Source of the DNA: Agrobacterium sp. a22-2
GTDB lineage: Bacteria; Pseudomonadota; Alphaproteobacteria; Rhizobiales; Rhizobiaceae
Length of the DNA: 64,000 nt
NCBI RefSeq assembly: GCF_012276985.1
Contig: NZ_JAAXMM010000009.1
Coordinates: 186,001-250,000, forward strand
Direction of reading: 5' to 3'
Position numbers and translations under genes: made by a program. A model generated the notes under the pieces. It did not search any database. It was not told where the DNA came from and saw only the letters and a program-made list of their open reading frames with translations. Shown here piece after piece: positions 1 through 8,794 of this stretch (within the stretch, counting starts at the first letter, position 1; every line of letters begins with the position of its first letter).

Positions 1-57
1 TTCAAGGACAATGCCACCGAGCAGGTCCGCTTCATGTCCATGGTCCGCGGCCGGTAA
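1..57 (+). CDS. folE: GTP cyclohydrolase I, C-terminal end only (probable)
   Basis: An open frame enters from the left edge and stops with TAA at 55-57. Its 18 visible residues ([18 protein letters not shown]) resemble the end of FolE, where a phenylalanine-acidic-threonine stretch is followed by a hydrophobic helix ending in -IR or -VR. FolE converts GTP to 7,8-dihydroneopterin triphosphate, the first step of folate synthesis. The next gene, hisI, lies 31 bases downstream on the same strand. The assignment rests on a short tail, so it is tentative. Confidence 0.55.
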   Translation, partial: FKDNATEQVRFMSMVRGR

Positions 58-88
58 ACGGTCGCCCTCACGTCCGGAACCCCTTCGC

Positions 89-550
89 ATGGCCATCACC
101 TTCCAAGCCCCGCCTGCCGACAGCCATGCGCTGGAAGCCGCAGGCGCGTTCACGCCGAAATTCGACGCCAACGGATTGCTGACGGCTGTCGTCACCGACA
201 GCCGCGACGGCGAATTGCTGATGGTCGCCCATATGAATGCCGAGGCGCTGTCGCTGACGCTTGAGACCGGCATCGCCCACTATTTCAGCCGCTCGCGCGC
301 AAAGATCTGGAAAAAAGGCGAGACCTCCGGCAATCTGCAGACGGTGACGGAAATCCGGACGGATTGCGATCAGGACGCCATCTGGCTGAAGGTTTCGGTC
401 GCCGGCCACGATGCCACCTGCCATACCGGGCGGCGTTCCTGCTTCTATCGGCGCGTTACGGTCGACGGCGGCGAGGCCCGCCTTGAAATAACCGACAATC
501 ACCGGCATTTCGATCCGGATGTCGTCTATCCGGGCGACGATAAAAAATAA
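89..550 (+). CDS. hisI: phosphoribosyl-AMP cyclohydrolase
   Basis: HisI opens the adenine ring of phosphoribosyl-AMP in the third step of histidine synthesis, in the cytoplasm. The 153-residue protein is a stand-alone HisI without a HisE domain, as is usual in alphaproteobacteria. Visible family features are the WKKGETSGN block (74-82), the metal-binding DCDQD stretch (92-96) and the zinc cysteines Cys93, Cys111 and Cys118. The reading frame is open further upstream, but the ATG at 89 gives the normal family length and the upstream extension is arginine- and proline-rich and unlike HisI. Confidence 0.96.
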   Translation: MAITFQAPPADSHALEAAGAFTPKFDANGLLTAVVTDSRDGELLMVAHMNAEALSLTLETGIAHYFSRSRAKIWKKGETSGNLQTVTEIRTDCDQDAIWLKVSVAGHDATCHTGRRSCFYRRVTVDGGEARLEITDNHRHFDPDVVYPGDDKK

Positions 551-657
551 GCATCTGCTCATTTGTTGGACGACACCCGGCAGGCGCTAAACGAATTCGT
601 AAACATCTGGTGCTTTGATGCTGCACTGGGAGTCGTTCAGCCAAGAGGGTGTGCAAT

Positions 658-1617
658 ATGCTGAACTGGAGTTTGAAGGGTCATGCTGCTGCGGTGCCGA
701 CGGCACCCAAGGGCGAAACGCCGCTGAAAACCACTCTTCCTCCTGAACAGCTTCCGACACCTCCGCTGAAGACCAAGATCGCACTTGCACTGGGCGGCGG
801 CGCTGCCCGTGGCTGGGCCCATATCGGCGTGCTGCGTGCGCTGGATGAGGAAGGCGTCGAGGTCGGCATGATCGCCGGCACGTCGATCGGCGCACTGGTC
901 GGCGGCTGCTACCTGGCCGGCAAGCTCGACGAACTGGAAGTCTTCGCCCGCTCGCTCACCATGCGCCGCATTGCCTCGCTACTGGATCTGACGATCGGCG
1001 GCGGCGGCCTTCTGGGCGGCATGCGGCTGACCAAGCGCATGCAGGAACATCTGGAAGGCTTGAACATCGAGGATCTGCCGCGCCCGTTCGTGGCGGTGGC
1101 CTCCGAACTGCACAGCGGCCACGAAGTGTGGATCGACGGCGGCAACCTGGTCACGGCGCTGCGCGCCTCCTATGCCCTGCCCGGCATCTTCGAGCCGGTG
1201 CGCTGCAACAACCGCACCCTGGTCGACGGCGCCCTGGTCAATCCGGTGCCGGTCTCCGTCTGCCGCTCCTACGAGCAGCCGCTGGTGATGGCCGTCAACC
1301 TGCATTACGACCTTTATGGGCGCTCGGCCGTCGTCAAACACAAGGCGAGCGATCTGGGAATTGTCGATGAAGCACCGCGTTCGCAAGGGCGGCTCGGCAT
1401 GACCGGCGTGATGGTGCAGGCCTTCAACATCATCCAGGACCGGATCTCGCGGGCGCGGCTGGCCGGCGACCCGCCGGATCTGGCCCTGCATCCGCGCATC
1501 AACGATATCGGCCTGTCGGAATTCCACCGGGCCGGCGAAGCGATCGATCGCGGCTATGACGAGGCAAAGGCGAAAATCGCCGAGCTACGCCGCATGCAGG
1601 ACGCCTACATGCGTTGA
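658..1617 (+). CDS. patatin-like phospholipase family protein
   Basis: Predicted serine lipid acyl hydrolase with a Ser-Asp dyad. The oxyanion loop GGGAARG is at 46-52, the nucleophile elbow GTSIG (Ser76) at 74-78 and the DGA box with the second catalytic residue Asp190 at 190-192. The protein has 319 residues and no clear signal peptide; a proline-rich leader of about 38 residues precedes the domain. I chose ATG 658 over GTG 649 because the AGAGG ribosome site at 644-648 is well spaced only for the former. The gene converges on the CBS gene. The physiological substrate is unknown; the family resembles the RssA/YlbK group. Confidence 0.9.
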   Translation: MLNWSLKGHAAAVPTAPKGETPLKTTLPPEQLPTPPLKTKIALALGGGAARGWAHIGVLRALDEEGVEVGMIAGTSIGALVGGCYLAGKLDELEVFARSLTMRRIASLLDLTIGGGGLLGGMRLTKRMQEHLEGLNIEDLPRPFVAVASELHSGHEVWIDGGNLVTALRASYALPGIFEPVRCNNRTLVDGALVNPVPVSVCRSYEQPLVMAVNLHYDLYGRSAVVKHKASDLGIVDEAPRSQGRLGMTGVMVQAFNIIQDRISRARLAGDPPDLALHPRINDIGLSEFHRAGEAIDRGYDEAKAKIAELRRMQDAYMR

Positions 1618-1660
1618 GCCGCGACGCGGACTCTTATTCCTTCGCCATTGCCAAAAATCC

Positions 1661-1692
1661 AAAAAAACCGGCCGCAGACACCCTGCGGCCGG
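1661..1692 (-). terminator. intrinsic terminator of the CBS-domain gene
   Basis: A perfect 10-bp stem (1668-1677 with 1683-1692, loop of 5) is flanked at 1661-1667 by seven A residues, which read as a U-tract on the minus strand. It lies directly after the stop of the leftward CBS gene. It may also slow rightward transcripts from the patatin gene, but no T-run follows in that direction. Confidence 0.85.
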
Positions 1693-1698
1693 CCCCTA

Positions 1699-2133
1699 TC
1701 AGCCGGCGATATAGGCCTTGATCTGCTCGGCTTCCAATTCGATCTCGCGGATACGGGATTTCACCACGTCGCCGATGGAGATGATACCGCACAGCTTACC
1801 ACCGCTCTCGACCGGCACGTGGCGGAAGCGCCGGGCGCTCATGACTTCCATCAGTTCGTTGACGGTCGCCTCTTCCGCACAGCGATAGACATTGGCGGTC
1901 ATCATGGTCGAGACCGGTTGTGAAAGACTGTCCTGACCGCCCCGCCCGATCGCGGTTACCACGTCGCGTTCGGTGAAGATGCCGACGATGCGGCCCTCCA
2001 TTCCCACCACGACGACGGCGCCGATACGGTTTTCCTGCAGAATGCGCGCTGCTTCCGCGAGCGTGATATTCGGACCGACGGTCACGACGTCGCGCCCTTT
2101 TTCCTGAAGTATGCTCCTGACTGTAGCCGACAT
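1699..2133 (-). CDS. tandem CBS-domain protein
   Basis: The 144-residue protein consists almost entirely of two CBS repeats (about 8-60 and 75-130). Such pairs form a Bateman module that binds adenine nucleotides. The first repeat ends in a GIFTERDVV block and the second in a GIISIGDVV block, both typical CBS strand-helix ends. No catalytic domain is attached, so it is probably a soluble sensor or regulator of a partner that cannot be named from sequence. ATG 2133 follows a strong GGAGG site; the open frame upstream of it lacks CBS character. It is transcribed alone and ends in a strong terminator. Confidence 0.9.
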   Translation of the reverse strand: MSATVRSILQEKGRDVVTVGPNITLAEAARILQENRIGAVVVVGMEGRIVGIFTERDVVTAIGRGGQDSLSQPVSTMMTANVYRCAEEATVNELMEVMSARRFRHVPVESGGKLCGIISIGDVVKSRIREIELEAEQIKAYIAG

Positions 2134-2275
2134 CTTATCCTCCTTCAAAAGGCCGCCGCATGGATCATGCGGCCAAACCACCGCCGCCCCTCCCGCGTCG
2201 CTGGTCCGATCCCGAAATGGTGCCCTTATTTAGAAAGGAATGCAATACGAAGTCGCATGCCGCCGGACGCAGGCT

Positions 2276-3037
2276 TTAAGGTGTGAAGGACCTTGCCGGG
2301 CGGTCGAACAGGGCAAACAGCAGGAAGCCGAAGACGAAGCCGCCGATATGGGCATCCCAGGCAACCGCCTGCGACAGATCGCCGAACAGCGGCACACCGA
2401 CTGCAATCGCTATATTGCCGAACAGCCAAGCGCCGACAAAGACCTGGATCGTGCGATCGCCAAGCGCCTCAAAGACGGAAAGCCGGCGCACTTGAAATCC
2501 CATGTCATGCCGGCGGATCTGCCGTCCACCCGCAAAGGCGAAGCGGCAGGCCGCCCCCATCAAGGCCGAAACGACGGCCGAGGCGCCGATCATCAGGGTT
2601 GGCTGGCCCCAGTTGACGAGCGCATGCAGCAAGGCGCCAGCGGCCGACGAGGCGATCCAGAACAGAACGAATCGCGTGGCACCGATGCGCCGATAGACCG
2701 GGGTACCAAAAGCCGCCAGCCACAAGCTGTTGAACACCAGATGCTCGATTCCGCCATGCAGCAGGGAATAGGTTACCGGTGTCCAGAGCCACTCAAATCC
2801 CTGTTCGGACAGCGGATAGACGTAACGCACCGGCGAAAAGCCGAGCGTCGTGACGAACCATTCCTCGGTCGCGGCGTCAAACAGCAGCGATTGGGCGGCA
2901 TAAATGCCGGCCAGCAGCAGCAGCGACACGAGGATACCGGTCGGCAGATTGAAGACGGGCTCCCGATCCGGCCGCCTTGGCGGCTCGTCGTTGACCGGTC
3001 GGTCTTCGCCTTCCGGCGGCTCGGGTATGGCATTCAT
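2276..3037 (-). CDS. rhomboid-family intramembrane serine protease
   Basis: The 253-residue protein starts with a polar proline/acidic cytoplasmic segment of about 30 residues, followed by six or so hydrophobic segments. The rhomboid signature is visible: His94, His99 and Asn103 in the HGGIEHLVFN block, the nucleophile Ser153 in GASA and the partner His230 in AHIGGF. The residue after the serine is Ala rather than the more usual Gly, but the dyad is intact. It would cleave membrane proteins within or near their transmembrane helices; the substrate is unknown. The start is the ATG at 3037; an in-frame ATG at 3046 is an alternative. Confidence 0.88.
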   Translation of the reverse strand: MNAIPEPPEGEDRPVNDEPPRRPDREPVFNLPTGILVSLLLLAGIYAAQSLLFDAATEEWFVTTLGFSPVRYVYPLSEQGFEWLWTPVTYSLLHGGIEHLVFNSLWLAAFGTPVYRRIGATRFVLFWIASSAAGALLHALVNWGQPTLMIGASAVVSALMGAACRFAFAGGRQIRRHDMGFQVRRLSVFEALGDRTIQVFVGAWLFGNIAIAVGVPLFGDLSQAVAWDAHIGGFVFGFLLFALFDRPARSFTP

Positions 3038-3366
3038 GGACTGCATCTCTTTCGTGGCGGACGGCGCCGTCAGCCATAGCGCACGGCCGATCGAAAAAAA
3101 AGCCGCCCGGTTTGATCCGGACGGCTTCAGGGCCCCCGCAGGATATATCCCGTGCCCGAAAGTCTTGTGCTGGACAACACGATGTCGTGAAGTCTTGACC
3201 TGCCAATGCCACATGCCGCCGGCCGGGGCAATCGAAAGGCTTTGTTAACCTTAATTGCAACGAGAAGCGGCAGTTGCACACGAAATCCGAATACTCTCCC
3301 AAACCTTCTGTTAACGCCTTGGGAGTAAGACTTTAACCATGGCGCAACGACGCAAGAAGTTATTGT

Positions 3367-3978
3367 ATGTATTCGTTTCAGGCAACGCAGAACAGTAAAA
3401 CTACGCCCCCCGCCACTCAGCGGGCCTTTCAGCGCGTGACTGTCAATCTGCAGGGGCGCCTGATGCTTGCCAACCAGGACGAGTATGTCTGCTCCGTCGT
3501 CGACATGTCGCCGGGCGATGCGCGACTTGCCTGTGCCGGGCGACCGCGCACCCATGAACGGATCATCGCTTATATCGACCATCTCGGCCGGCTTGAAGGC
3601 ACGGTGCTCAAGCTGACGGAAGACGGCTTCGTCATGTCGCTCGTCGCCACCGAACGCAAGCGCGAGAAACTTGCGGCGCAATTGACCTGGATTGCCAACA
3701 AGCACGAACTCGGCCTGCCCGAAGACCGCCGCCACGACCGCCTGACACCCCGCCAGACCCTGACCGAGCTGACGCTCGACGACGGCCGGCGCTATCCCTG
3801 CCGGCTGATGGACCTGTCCTTGTCGGGGGCAGCGGTCGATATCGATTTCCGCCCGGCCATCGGCACGGCGGTTCGCCTCGGCAGTATGCGCGGCCGCGTC
3901 ATCCGCCATTTTCTCGAAGGCGTCGCCATCGAGTTCACCACCTTGCAATCGCGCGAAGCCCTGACAGAATTTCTCTGA
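3367..3978 (+). CDS. tandem PilZ-domain protein, putative cyclic-di-GMP effector
   Basis: The 203-residue soluble protein has two PilZ-like halves. The second half carries the full cyclic-di-GMP signature: RRHDR at 121-125 (RxxxR) and DLSLSG at 149-154 (DxSxxG). The first half (about 20-95) has the same fold pattern but only a partial motif (DMSPGDA at 46-52), so it is probably not a ligand site. Proteins of this type transmit second-messenger levels to motility or exopolysaccharide machinery in rhizobia; the partner is not evident here. An AGAAG site lies 7 bases before ATG 3367. The gene stands alone. Confidence 0.88.
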   Translation: MYSFQATQNSKTTPPATQRAFQRVTVNLQGRLMLANQDEYVCSVVDMSPGDARLACAGRPRTHERIIAYIDHLGRLEGTVLKLTEDGFVMSLVATERKREKLAAQLTWIANKHELGLPEDRRHDRLTPRQTLTELTLDDGRRYPCRLMDLSLSGAAVDIDFRPAIGTAVRLGSMRGRVIRHFLEGVAIEFTTLQSREALTEFL

Positions 3979-4565
3979 GCAGCGCAGTCCGGGCCTTTTG
4001 CGGCCCTGTTTCAGCATTTCCGTTTCAGCTCGCCTGCGCCCTGCGCCCGGGAAGAGACCGTTCCGTCGGCCTTTTCCGCAGCACCCGGCCGCATGACCGA
4101 AGCCCATCGCCCCAAAATGAACCGGCTCGGGACATTTTCGCCTGGCCAGCCGCACGAATCCTTGGCTATGGGCCAAACTTTTTCGTCTCATTTTGATAAC
4201 CTATTTCCCTGCAATTTGAATAGAATCGAAGCATTGCCCTAACGGGACCGCGTTCGTGGCGCGCCGTACGGATAGATCGGGGATCTTTCGGGCCTGCCGG
4301 TGTCTGTTTTCCTGTTTTGAATTTTCGAAGTTATATTTATATTTTTCAGTATTTTAACGCTGAAATCGACACCGCTGGCCGGCCCGATCGTTCAAATTTT
4401 CCGAAAATTTTCGTCAAATGTCCGACAAATACAACTCGAATTTTATTCTCTATTTATTCTTATAACTTCTAGTTTTTACTTGATTTAATACTGTATTTTA
4501 CCACGATATTTTGCGAGCGATAAAATTGTCGGTGCCATTGTCTCCTCATCACGGGGAGACAAGAA
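3979..4565. other. 587-bp intergenic region, AT-rich on its right side
   Basis: No convincing gene is present. A short G+C hairpin (3991-3995 with 4002-4006) followed by TGTTT lies just after the PilZ stop and may be a weak terminator. From about 4310 to 4510 the DNA is strikingly AT-rich for this genome, with runs of A and T and no conserved reading frame. This stretch probably holds the promoter and upstream elements of the protease gene that starts at 4566. Confidence 0.6.
4540..4560 (+). promoter_or_regulatory. hairpin overlapping the ribosome site of the cysteine-protease gene
   Basis: A 6-bp inverted repeat (GTCTCC at 4540-4545, GGAGAC at 4555-4560, loop of 9) overlaps the GGGGAG ribosome site at 4553-4558, seven bases before ATG 4566. 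In RNA the left arm would pair with part of the Shine-Dalgarno sequence. Translational control is an inference; a chance repeat is possible. Confidence 0.4.
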
Positions 4566-5177
4566 ATGACAAACAAGAAGACTTTGGGACTTTCCCTCCT
4601 GACTGCCATCATCACCGGCGCCATGACGCTGCCGGCATCCGCCCTGCCCGCCAACATGCGGCTGGCCGGCAAGGCCAATCCACCGATCGGCCACTACGAA
4701 TTCTGCAAGACATACGGTGACGAGTGCCGAGCCAAGCAATCGGATCCAGGCCCGGCGCCGCTCACCGAAGCGCGCTGGAAGGAATTGCTGGATGTCAATT
4801 ACACCGTCAACGCGGCAGTCCAACCGCTGACCGACCAGGAGATCTACGGCGTCGAGGAGCGCTGGGACTATCCAAGCAGCGTCGGCGACTGCGAGGATTT
4901 CGCCCTGCAAAAGCGCAAGCTGCTGATCGAGCAGGGCTTCGAGCCATCCGACCTGCTGCTGACCGTAGTGCTGCAGCCCAACGGCGAAGGCCATGCGGTG
5001 CTGACCGTCAGGACGGATCACGGCGACTTCATTCTCGACAACATGCGCAACAAGGTGCTGCTGTGGTCGGATACGGAATATACCTATCTCAAGCGCCAGT
5101 CCTCGGATGATCCGGGGCGTTGGGTCAAGCTCCAGGACGGCCGCGCCACGGCCGTCGGCAGTGTCAAGTCGCAGTAA
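4566..5177 (+). CDS. periplasmic transglutaminase-like cysteine proteinase (BTLCP family)
   Basis: The 203-residue protein has a signal peptide (hydrophobic 7-22, likely cleavage after ASA at about 26) and belongs to the bacterial transglutaminase-like cysteine proteinase family (DUF920). The putative triad is Cys109 in GDCEDFA, His143 in GHAVL and Asp158 in LDN. Cys47 and Cys54 could form a disulfide after export. Such proteins often accompany surface-adhesin (Lap-type) systems, but no adhesin or transporter gene is next to it here, so the substrate is unknown. A strong terminator follows at 5252-5292. Confidence 0.92.
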   Translation: MTNKKTLGLSLLTAIITGAMTLPASALPANMRLAGKANPPIGHYEFCKTYGDECRAKQSDPGPAPLTEARWKELLDVNYTVNAAVQPLTDQEIYGVEERWDYPSSVGDCEDFALQKRKLLIEQGFEPSDLLLTVVLQPNGEGHAVLTVRTDHGDFILDNMRNKVLLWSDTEYTYLKRQSSDDPGRWVKLQDGRATAVGSVKSQ

Positions 5178-5251
5178 TCCGAGCAGACGACAGCCAATTT
5201 TGCCATTGGCCCGGTCAGTCCCCCCCGCATACCCGTCCCCGACCGGAGCCA

Positions 5252-5292
5252 AGAGCCGGTCCCGCTCCCCGCGGGACCGGCTCTCCCTTTTT
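5252..5292 (+). terminator. strong intrinsic terminator after the BTLCP gene
   Basis: A perfect 14-bp G+C-rich stem (5252-5265 with 5271-5284, loop of 5) is followed by CCCTTTTT. This is among the best intrinsic terminators in the window and closes the monocistronic protease transcript. Confidence 0.9.
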
Positions 5293-5488
5293 CGGCCGTA
5301 GCAACCAGATAGCCGCCGCCCGCTTTCGCAGCGCAATCGTCGCGCAAGCCAAGGCGCTCACGTTTACCGCCGATTAACCATATTGCATCAATTTTTGAAT
5401 TCGCGTGATCGACTCTCCACGGATTCGGCCGGAATGGCCGGCGTTATTGATGGATGCCGTCGATTGCGCCCAGGCGCGGGGCCTTGCC

Positions 5489-6274
5489 ATGGACAATCGC
5501 ATTTCATCAGCCATTTCCGCGGACGAGTCTCCGCTGGTTTCCAACCGTTTCCTGTTCGGCACGGCTATCGTGATCGGCGTGCTGGCACTGCTGTCAGCCG
5601 GCATCAGCGTCGCCGGCCACTGGTTCGGCGAGCGCCTGTCGCTGGCCGGACACAGCGACAGCACAGACATACACGAGGTGACCATCGGCCAGGATCGCCT
5701 GCGGCTATCGGCCAACACGATCCGATTCGAAGGCCAGCGGCATGATGGCGTGGCGCAACGGGTGGACCTGCACTTCCTCTGGCCGGAAATGACCGGCTAC
5801 CATAAGGAGTATCGCCGCCGCTTCGACGATGTCTCGCTGTCCGGCTCCCTGCTCTTCCTGCAGATTTCGCAAAGCACGATGTCGCGCGACATGTCGGGCC
5901 GAGTCGGGCCGATCTATTCGCAACTCTTTACCGGACCGCCGGAAAAAGGCCCGCACGGCCTGACGCTGCATCACCTGCGCGGCGAAACCGGCTATGAGAA
6001 CGAAGTCCTGTTGACGGCGCCGCGCCTTGGACTGCCGGACTATGCGGTGCGCTGCATCCTTCCCAAGCCCGGCACGCCGGCATCGAGCGGCGATTGCCAG
6101 CGCGATATCCATGTGGGGCGCGATCTGTCGGTTCTCTACCGCTTCTCGAGCACCCTCTTGGCCGATTGGGACCGCATCGATATTGCGGTGCGCTCCCATA
6201 TCGAATCCCGGATCAGCGAGGCACCACTTGCCGCGCCAGCGATCGATAAAAATCGAGCGGACAGCGAAACCTAA
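5489..6274 (+). CDS. membrane-anchored protein of unknown function
   Basis: I do not recognise the family. The 261-residue product has one transmembrane segment near residues 21-45 after a short cytoplasmic tail. A presumably periplasmic domain of about 210 residues follows, with a WPEM motif, a GPHGLTLHH block and two cysteines (in RCILP and GDCQRD) that may pair. The start is uncertain: ATG 5489 gives the simplest topology, and an in-frame start near 5405 would add 28 residues. It lies on the same strand as the D,D-carboxypeptidase gene, about 100 bases upstream, so a cell-envelope role is possible but not shown. Confidence 0.7.
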   Translation: MDNRISSAISADESPLVSNRFLFGTAIVIGVLALLSAGISVAGHWFGERLSLAGHSDSTDIHEVTIGQDRLRLSANTIRFEGQRHDGVAQRVDLHFLWPEMTGYHKEYRRRFDDVSLSGSLLFLQISQSTMSRDMSGRVGPIYSQLFTGPPEKGPHGLTLHHLRGETGYENEVLLTAPRLGLPDYAVRCILPKPGTPASSGDCQRDIHVGRDLSVLYRFSSTLLADWDRIDIAVRSHIESRISEAPLAAPAIDKNRADSET

Positions 6275-6378
6275 TATTCATCATAAACCACTTGGTAACG
6301 CTACCGCCCTACACTCCCCTTTCAACGTCGTCGGGGGGCGGCTGGTTCAAATTCGAATGTCGGGTAAAGAGTTTCGTG

Positions 6379-7845
6379 GTGAAACATACAAATTCAAGTC
6401 TAAATCGCCGGGGTTGCTCCTCCCCCCAAAGATCTCGATTTGCAGCGATCGTCCTGATGCTGATTGCAGCCTGTTTCGTCATGGTGCAGCCCGCCCATGC
6501 CGCGGCGCGCTATGCCGGCATTGTCGTCGATGCCAAGACCGGCAAGGTTCTCTATGATGAGAGCGCCGACGAGTTGCGCTACCCGGCGTCGCTGACGAAG
6601 ATGATGACGCTCTACCTCGTCTTCGAAGCACTGGAATCCGGTCGTGTCCGCCTCGACACCAAGGTTCCCGTTTCGGCCAAGGCCGCGGCCGAGCCGCCGT
6701 CGAAGCTCGGCGTTCGCGCCGGCGGAAGCGTTACCATCGAACAGGGCATCCAGGCCCTGGTGACCCGTTCGGCCAACGACATCGCCACGGCGCTTGGCGA
6801 ATTCATCGGCGGATCGGAATCCCGCTTTGCCCAGCAGATGACCGCCAAGGCGCGGGCTCTCGGTATGACCAAGACCACCTATCGCAATGCCAACGGCCTG
6901 CCGAACACCGCGCAGATGACGACGGCGCGCGACCAGGCCCGCCTCGGCATCGCCCTGCGCCAGCATTTTCCGCAGTATTACGGCTACTTCTCGACCCGCA
7001 GCTTCAAGTTCGGCAAGCAGGTGATCGGCAATCACAACCGGCTGCTCGGCAATGTGCGCGGCGTCGACGGCATCAAGACCGGCTACACCCGGGCCGCCGG
7101 CTTCAATCTGGTGACCTCTGCCGAAGCGGACGGACGGTCGATCGTCGGCGTCGTTCTCGGCGGTCAGTCGGGCGCCAAGCGTGATGCCACCATGCGCCAG
7201 CTGGTCGCTACCTACATGCCGAAAGCCAGCCGCTCGGGCGGCCGCAACAACCTGATTGCCAAGCACGGCTCGACACTGCCGAGCAATCCGGGCACCGCCG
7301 TCGAAGTGGCCGTTGCCGAAACCGTGGTGACAGACGCGCCATTTGCGCAGGAGCGGTTCGCCCTGCCCAATAACGGGCCTGTGCCCGTGACCCGCTATGA
7401 CGACGGCAATGGCGAAGTTGCCTATGCCGCCCCCTCGCCGGCCAATGCGGCCGCATCGGCACTGGCCGTGGTGGCAAGCCCGGCGCCAAAGACGGCCGAA
7501 CAGTCCGTTGCCAAGGCGCCGCCTGCCCAGATCCTGAAGGCGCCTGCCGCTCCGAGCGTTGCCGTGGACCGCACCGTCACCTCTTCGACCGCTCCGCAAT
7601 CGGGCTGGATCATTCAGATTGGCGCCTCCCCCGACCAGAAGATGGCCATGGATCTGCTGCGCAACGCGCAGGATAAAGGCGGCAAGGTCCTGGGGTCCGC
7701 AAAGCCCTTTACCGTGGCCTACGGCGACGGGGCCGATCAGCTCTACCGGGCGCGATTTGCCGGCTTCGACAACCAGAAAACCGCAGTCAACACCTGCAAG
7801 GCACTGAAGAAACTTGGAATTGGCTGCTGGGCTGCAATGCAATAG
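6379..7845 (+). CDS. D-alanyl-D-alanine carboxypeptidase with C-terminal SPOR domain
   Basis: Penicillin-binding-protein-type peptidase (S11) that trims the terminal D-Ala from peptidoglycan stem peptides in the periplasm. Numbering from GTG 6379, a hydrophobic signal segment ending in AHA lies at about 22-41. The three active-site boxes follow: SLTK (71-74), SAN (131-133) and KTG (233-235). A long Ala/Pro/Val-rich linker then leads to a SPOR domain (about 410-488), which binds denuded septal glycan and would place the enzyme at division sites. GTG 6379 was chosen because AAAGAG lies 7 bases upstream; an ATG at 6457 is an alternative. A frame extending left to 6292 is less likely. Confidence 0.92.
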   Translation: MKHTNSSLNRRGCSSPQRSRFAAIVLMLIAACFVMVQPAHAAARYAGIVVDAKTGKVLYDESADELRYPASLTKMMTLYLVFEALESGRVRLDTKVPVSAKAAAEPPSKLGVRAGGSVTIEQGIQALVTRSANDIATALGEFIGGSESRFAQQMTAKARALGMTKTTYRNANGLPNTAQMTTARDQARLGIALRQHFPQYYGYFSTRSFKFGKQVIGNHNRLLGNVRGVDGIKTGYTRAAGFNLVTSAEADGRSIVGVVLGGQSGAKRDATMRQLVATYMPKASRSGGRNNLIAKHGSTLPSNPGTAVEVAVAETVVTDAPFAQERFALPNNGPVPVTRYDDGNGEVAYAAPSPANAAASALAVVASPAPKTAEQSVAKAPPAQILKAPAAPSVAVDRTVTSSTAPQSGWIIQIGASPDQKMAMDLLRNAQDKGGKVLGSAKPFTVAYGDGADQLYRARFAGFDNQKTAVNTCKALKKLGIGCWAAMQ

Positions 7846-7895
7846 CCCAGCCGTCTCATCAACCCTCGATTTGTATTTCGTACGAGGCATTTGTC

Positions 7896-8165
7896 ATGGC
7901 ACTGAATGAAGACCACTTGGACATCGGCAACCTGCCGGACCGTTCCAGACGCAATCCGCGTCTGGCCCTCAACCCGCTGCACGAGGCCGCGGTCCGGCTT
8001 GCGGATTTCGGCCTCAACCGGTCGCGGTCGCGCACCAAGGACCTGATGAATCTGCTGATCTGCCATGGTGCCCGCGCCTGGCGCTATTCGCAGCCGGAGG
8101 CCCGCATTCACCTGCATGTCGGCAAGCAGTCCGGACGCTATCCGGTTGTCATCCGGCTTCGTTGA
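7896..8165 (+). CDS. small basic hypothetical protein
   Basis: This 89-residue arginine-rich protein (many RSR and RNPR clusters) has no recognised domain and no signal peptide. It sits 50 bases after the carboxypeptidase and is followed by a good terminator at 8199-8225, which supports a real expressed unit. An imperfect AGG-containing ribosome site lies before ATG 7896. Function unknown. Confidence 0.55.
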   Translation: MALNEDHLDIGNLPDRSRRNPRLALNPLHEAAVRLADFGLNRSRSRTKDLMNLLICHGARAWRYSQPEARIHLHVGKQSGRYPVVIRLR

Positions 8166-8198
8166 CCGTAATCTGCCTAAGGTCCGCACTGATCAAAC

Positions 8199-8225
8199 GG
8201 CCGCCTCATTCGATGGCGGCCTTTT
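8199..8225 (+). terminator. intrinsic terminator
   Basis: A 7-bp GGCCGCC/GGCGGCC stem (8199-8205 with 8215-8221) is followed by four T residues. It separates the small unknown gene from the carbonic anhydrase-like gene that starts at 8246. Confidence 0.75.
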
Positions 8226-8245
8226 GCATTTTCCGGGAGGGATAT

Positions 8246-8773
8246 ATGCCGCTTTACGCTCTTGGTGCCCATGAGCCCAAAACACCGAAAACCGACCGGT
8301 TCTGGATCGCCCCGGACGCCCATGTGATCGGGCGGGTCGAACTCGGCGAGGATGTCGGCGTGTGGTTCGGCGCGGTGCTGCGCGGCGACAACGAGCCGAT
8401 CACCGTCGGCGCCGGCACCAATATCCAGGAGGGTGTCATGGTGCATGTCGATCCCGGCTTTCCCGTTACCATCGGCACGGGCTGCACGATCGGCCATCAT
8501 GCCATCGTGCATGGCTGCACGATCGGCGACAATTCGTTGATCGGCATGGGCGCCACGGTTTTGAACGGCGTCAGGATCGGCGCCAATTGCCTGGTGGGCG
8601 CCAATGCGCTGGTCACCGAGGGCAAGGAATTTCCCGACAATTCGCTGATCGTCGGTTCACCGGCCCGCGCCATCCGCGTGCTCGACGAGGCCGCCATTGC
8701 CGGGCTCAGACGCTCGGCCGCCAGCTATATCGGCAATTGGCAGCGATTTTCGAAAGAGTTGCGCCAGCTTTGA
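8246..8773 (+). CDS. gamma carbonic anhydrase-like / left-handed beta-helix protein
   Basis: The 175-residue protein is built of hexapeptide repeats (many IG-x-x-x or VG-x-x-x steps) forming a left-handed beta-helix, as in the gamma-carbonic anhydrase, YrdA and PaaY group. Likely metal ligands are His67, His84 or His85, and His89. It could hydrate CO2 or act as a thioesterase-like PaaY protein; sequence alone does not decide. A strong GGGAGG site precedes ATG 8246. It converges on zur, whose stop is 21 bases away. Confidence 0.88.
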   Translation: MPLYALGAHEPKTPKTDRFWIAPDAHVIGRVELGEDVGVWFGAVLRGDNEPITVGAGTNIQEGVMVHVDPGFPVTIGTGCTIGHHAIVHGCTIGDNSLIGMGATVLNGVRIGANCLVGANALVTEGKEFPDNSLIVGSPARAIRVLDEAAIAGLRRSAASYIGNWQRFSKELRQL

Positions 8774-8794
8774 ACGGTTCCTGTTCGCTCAGGC

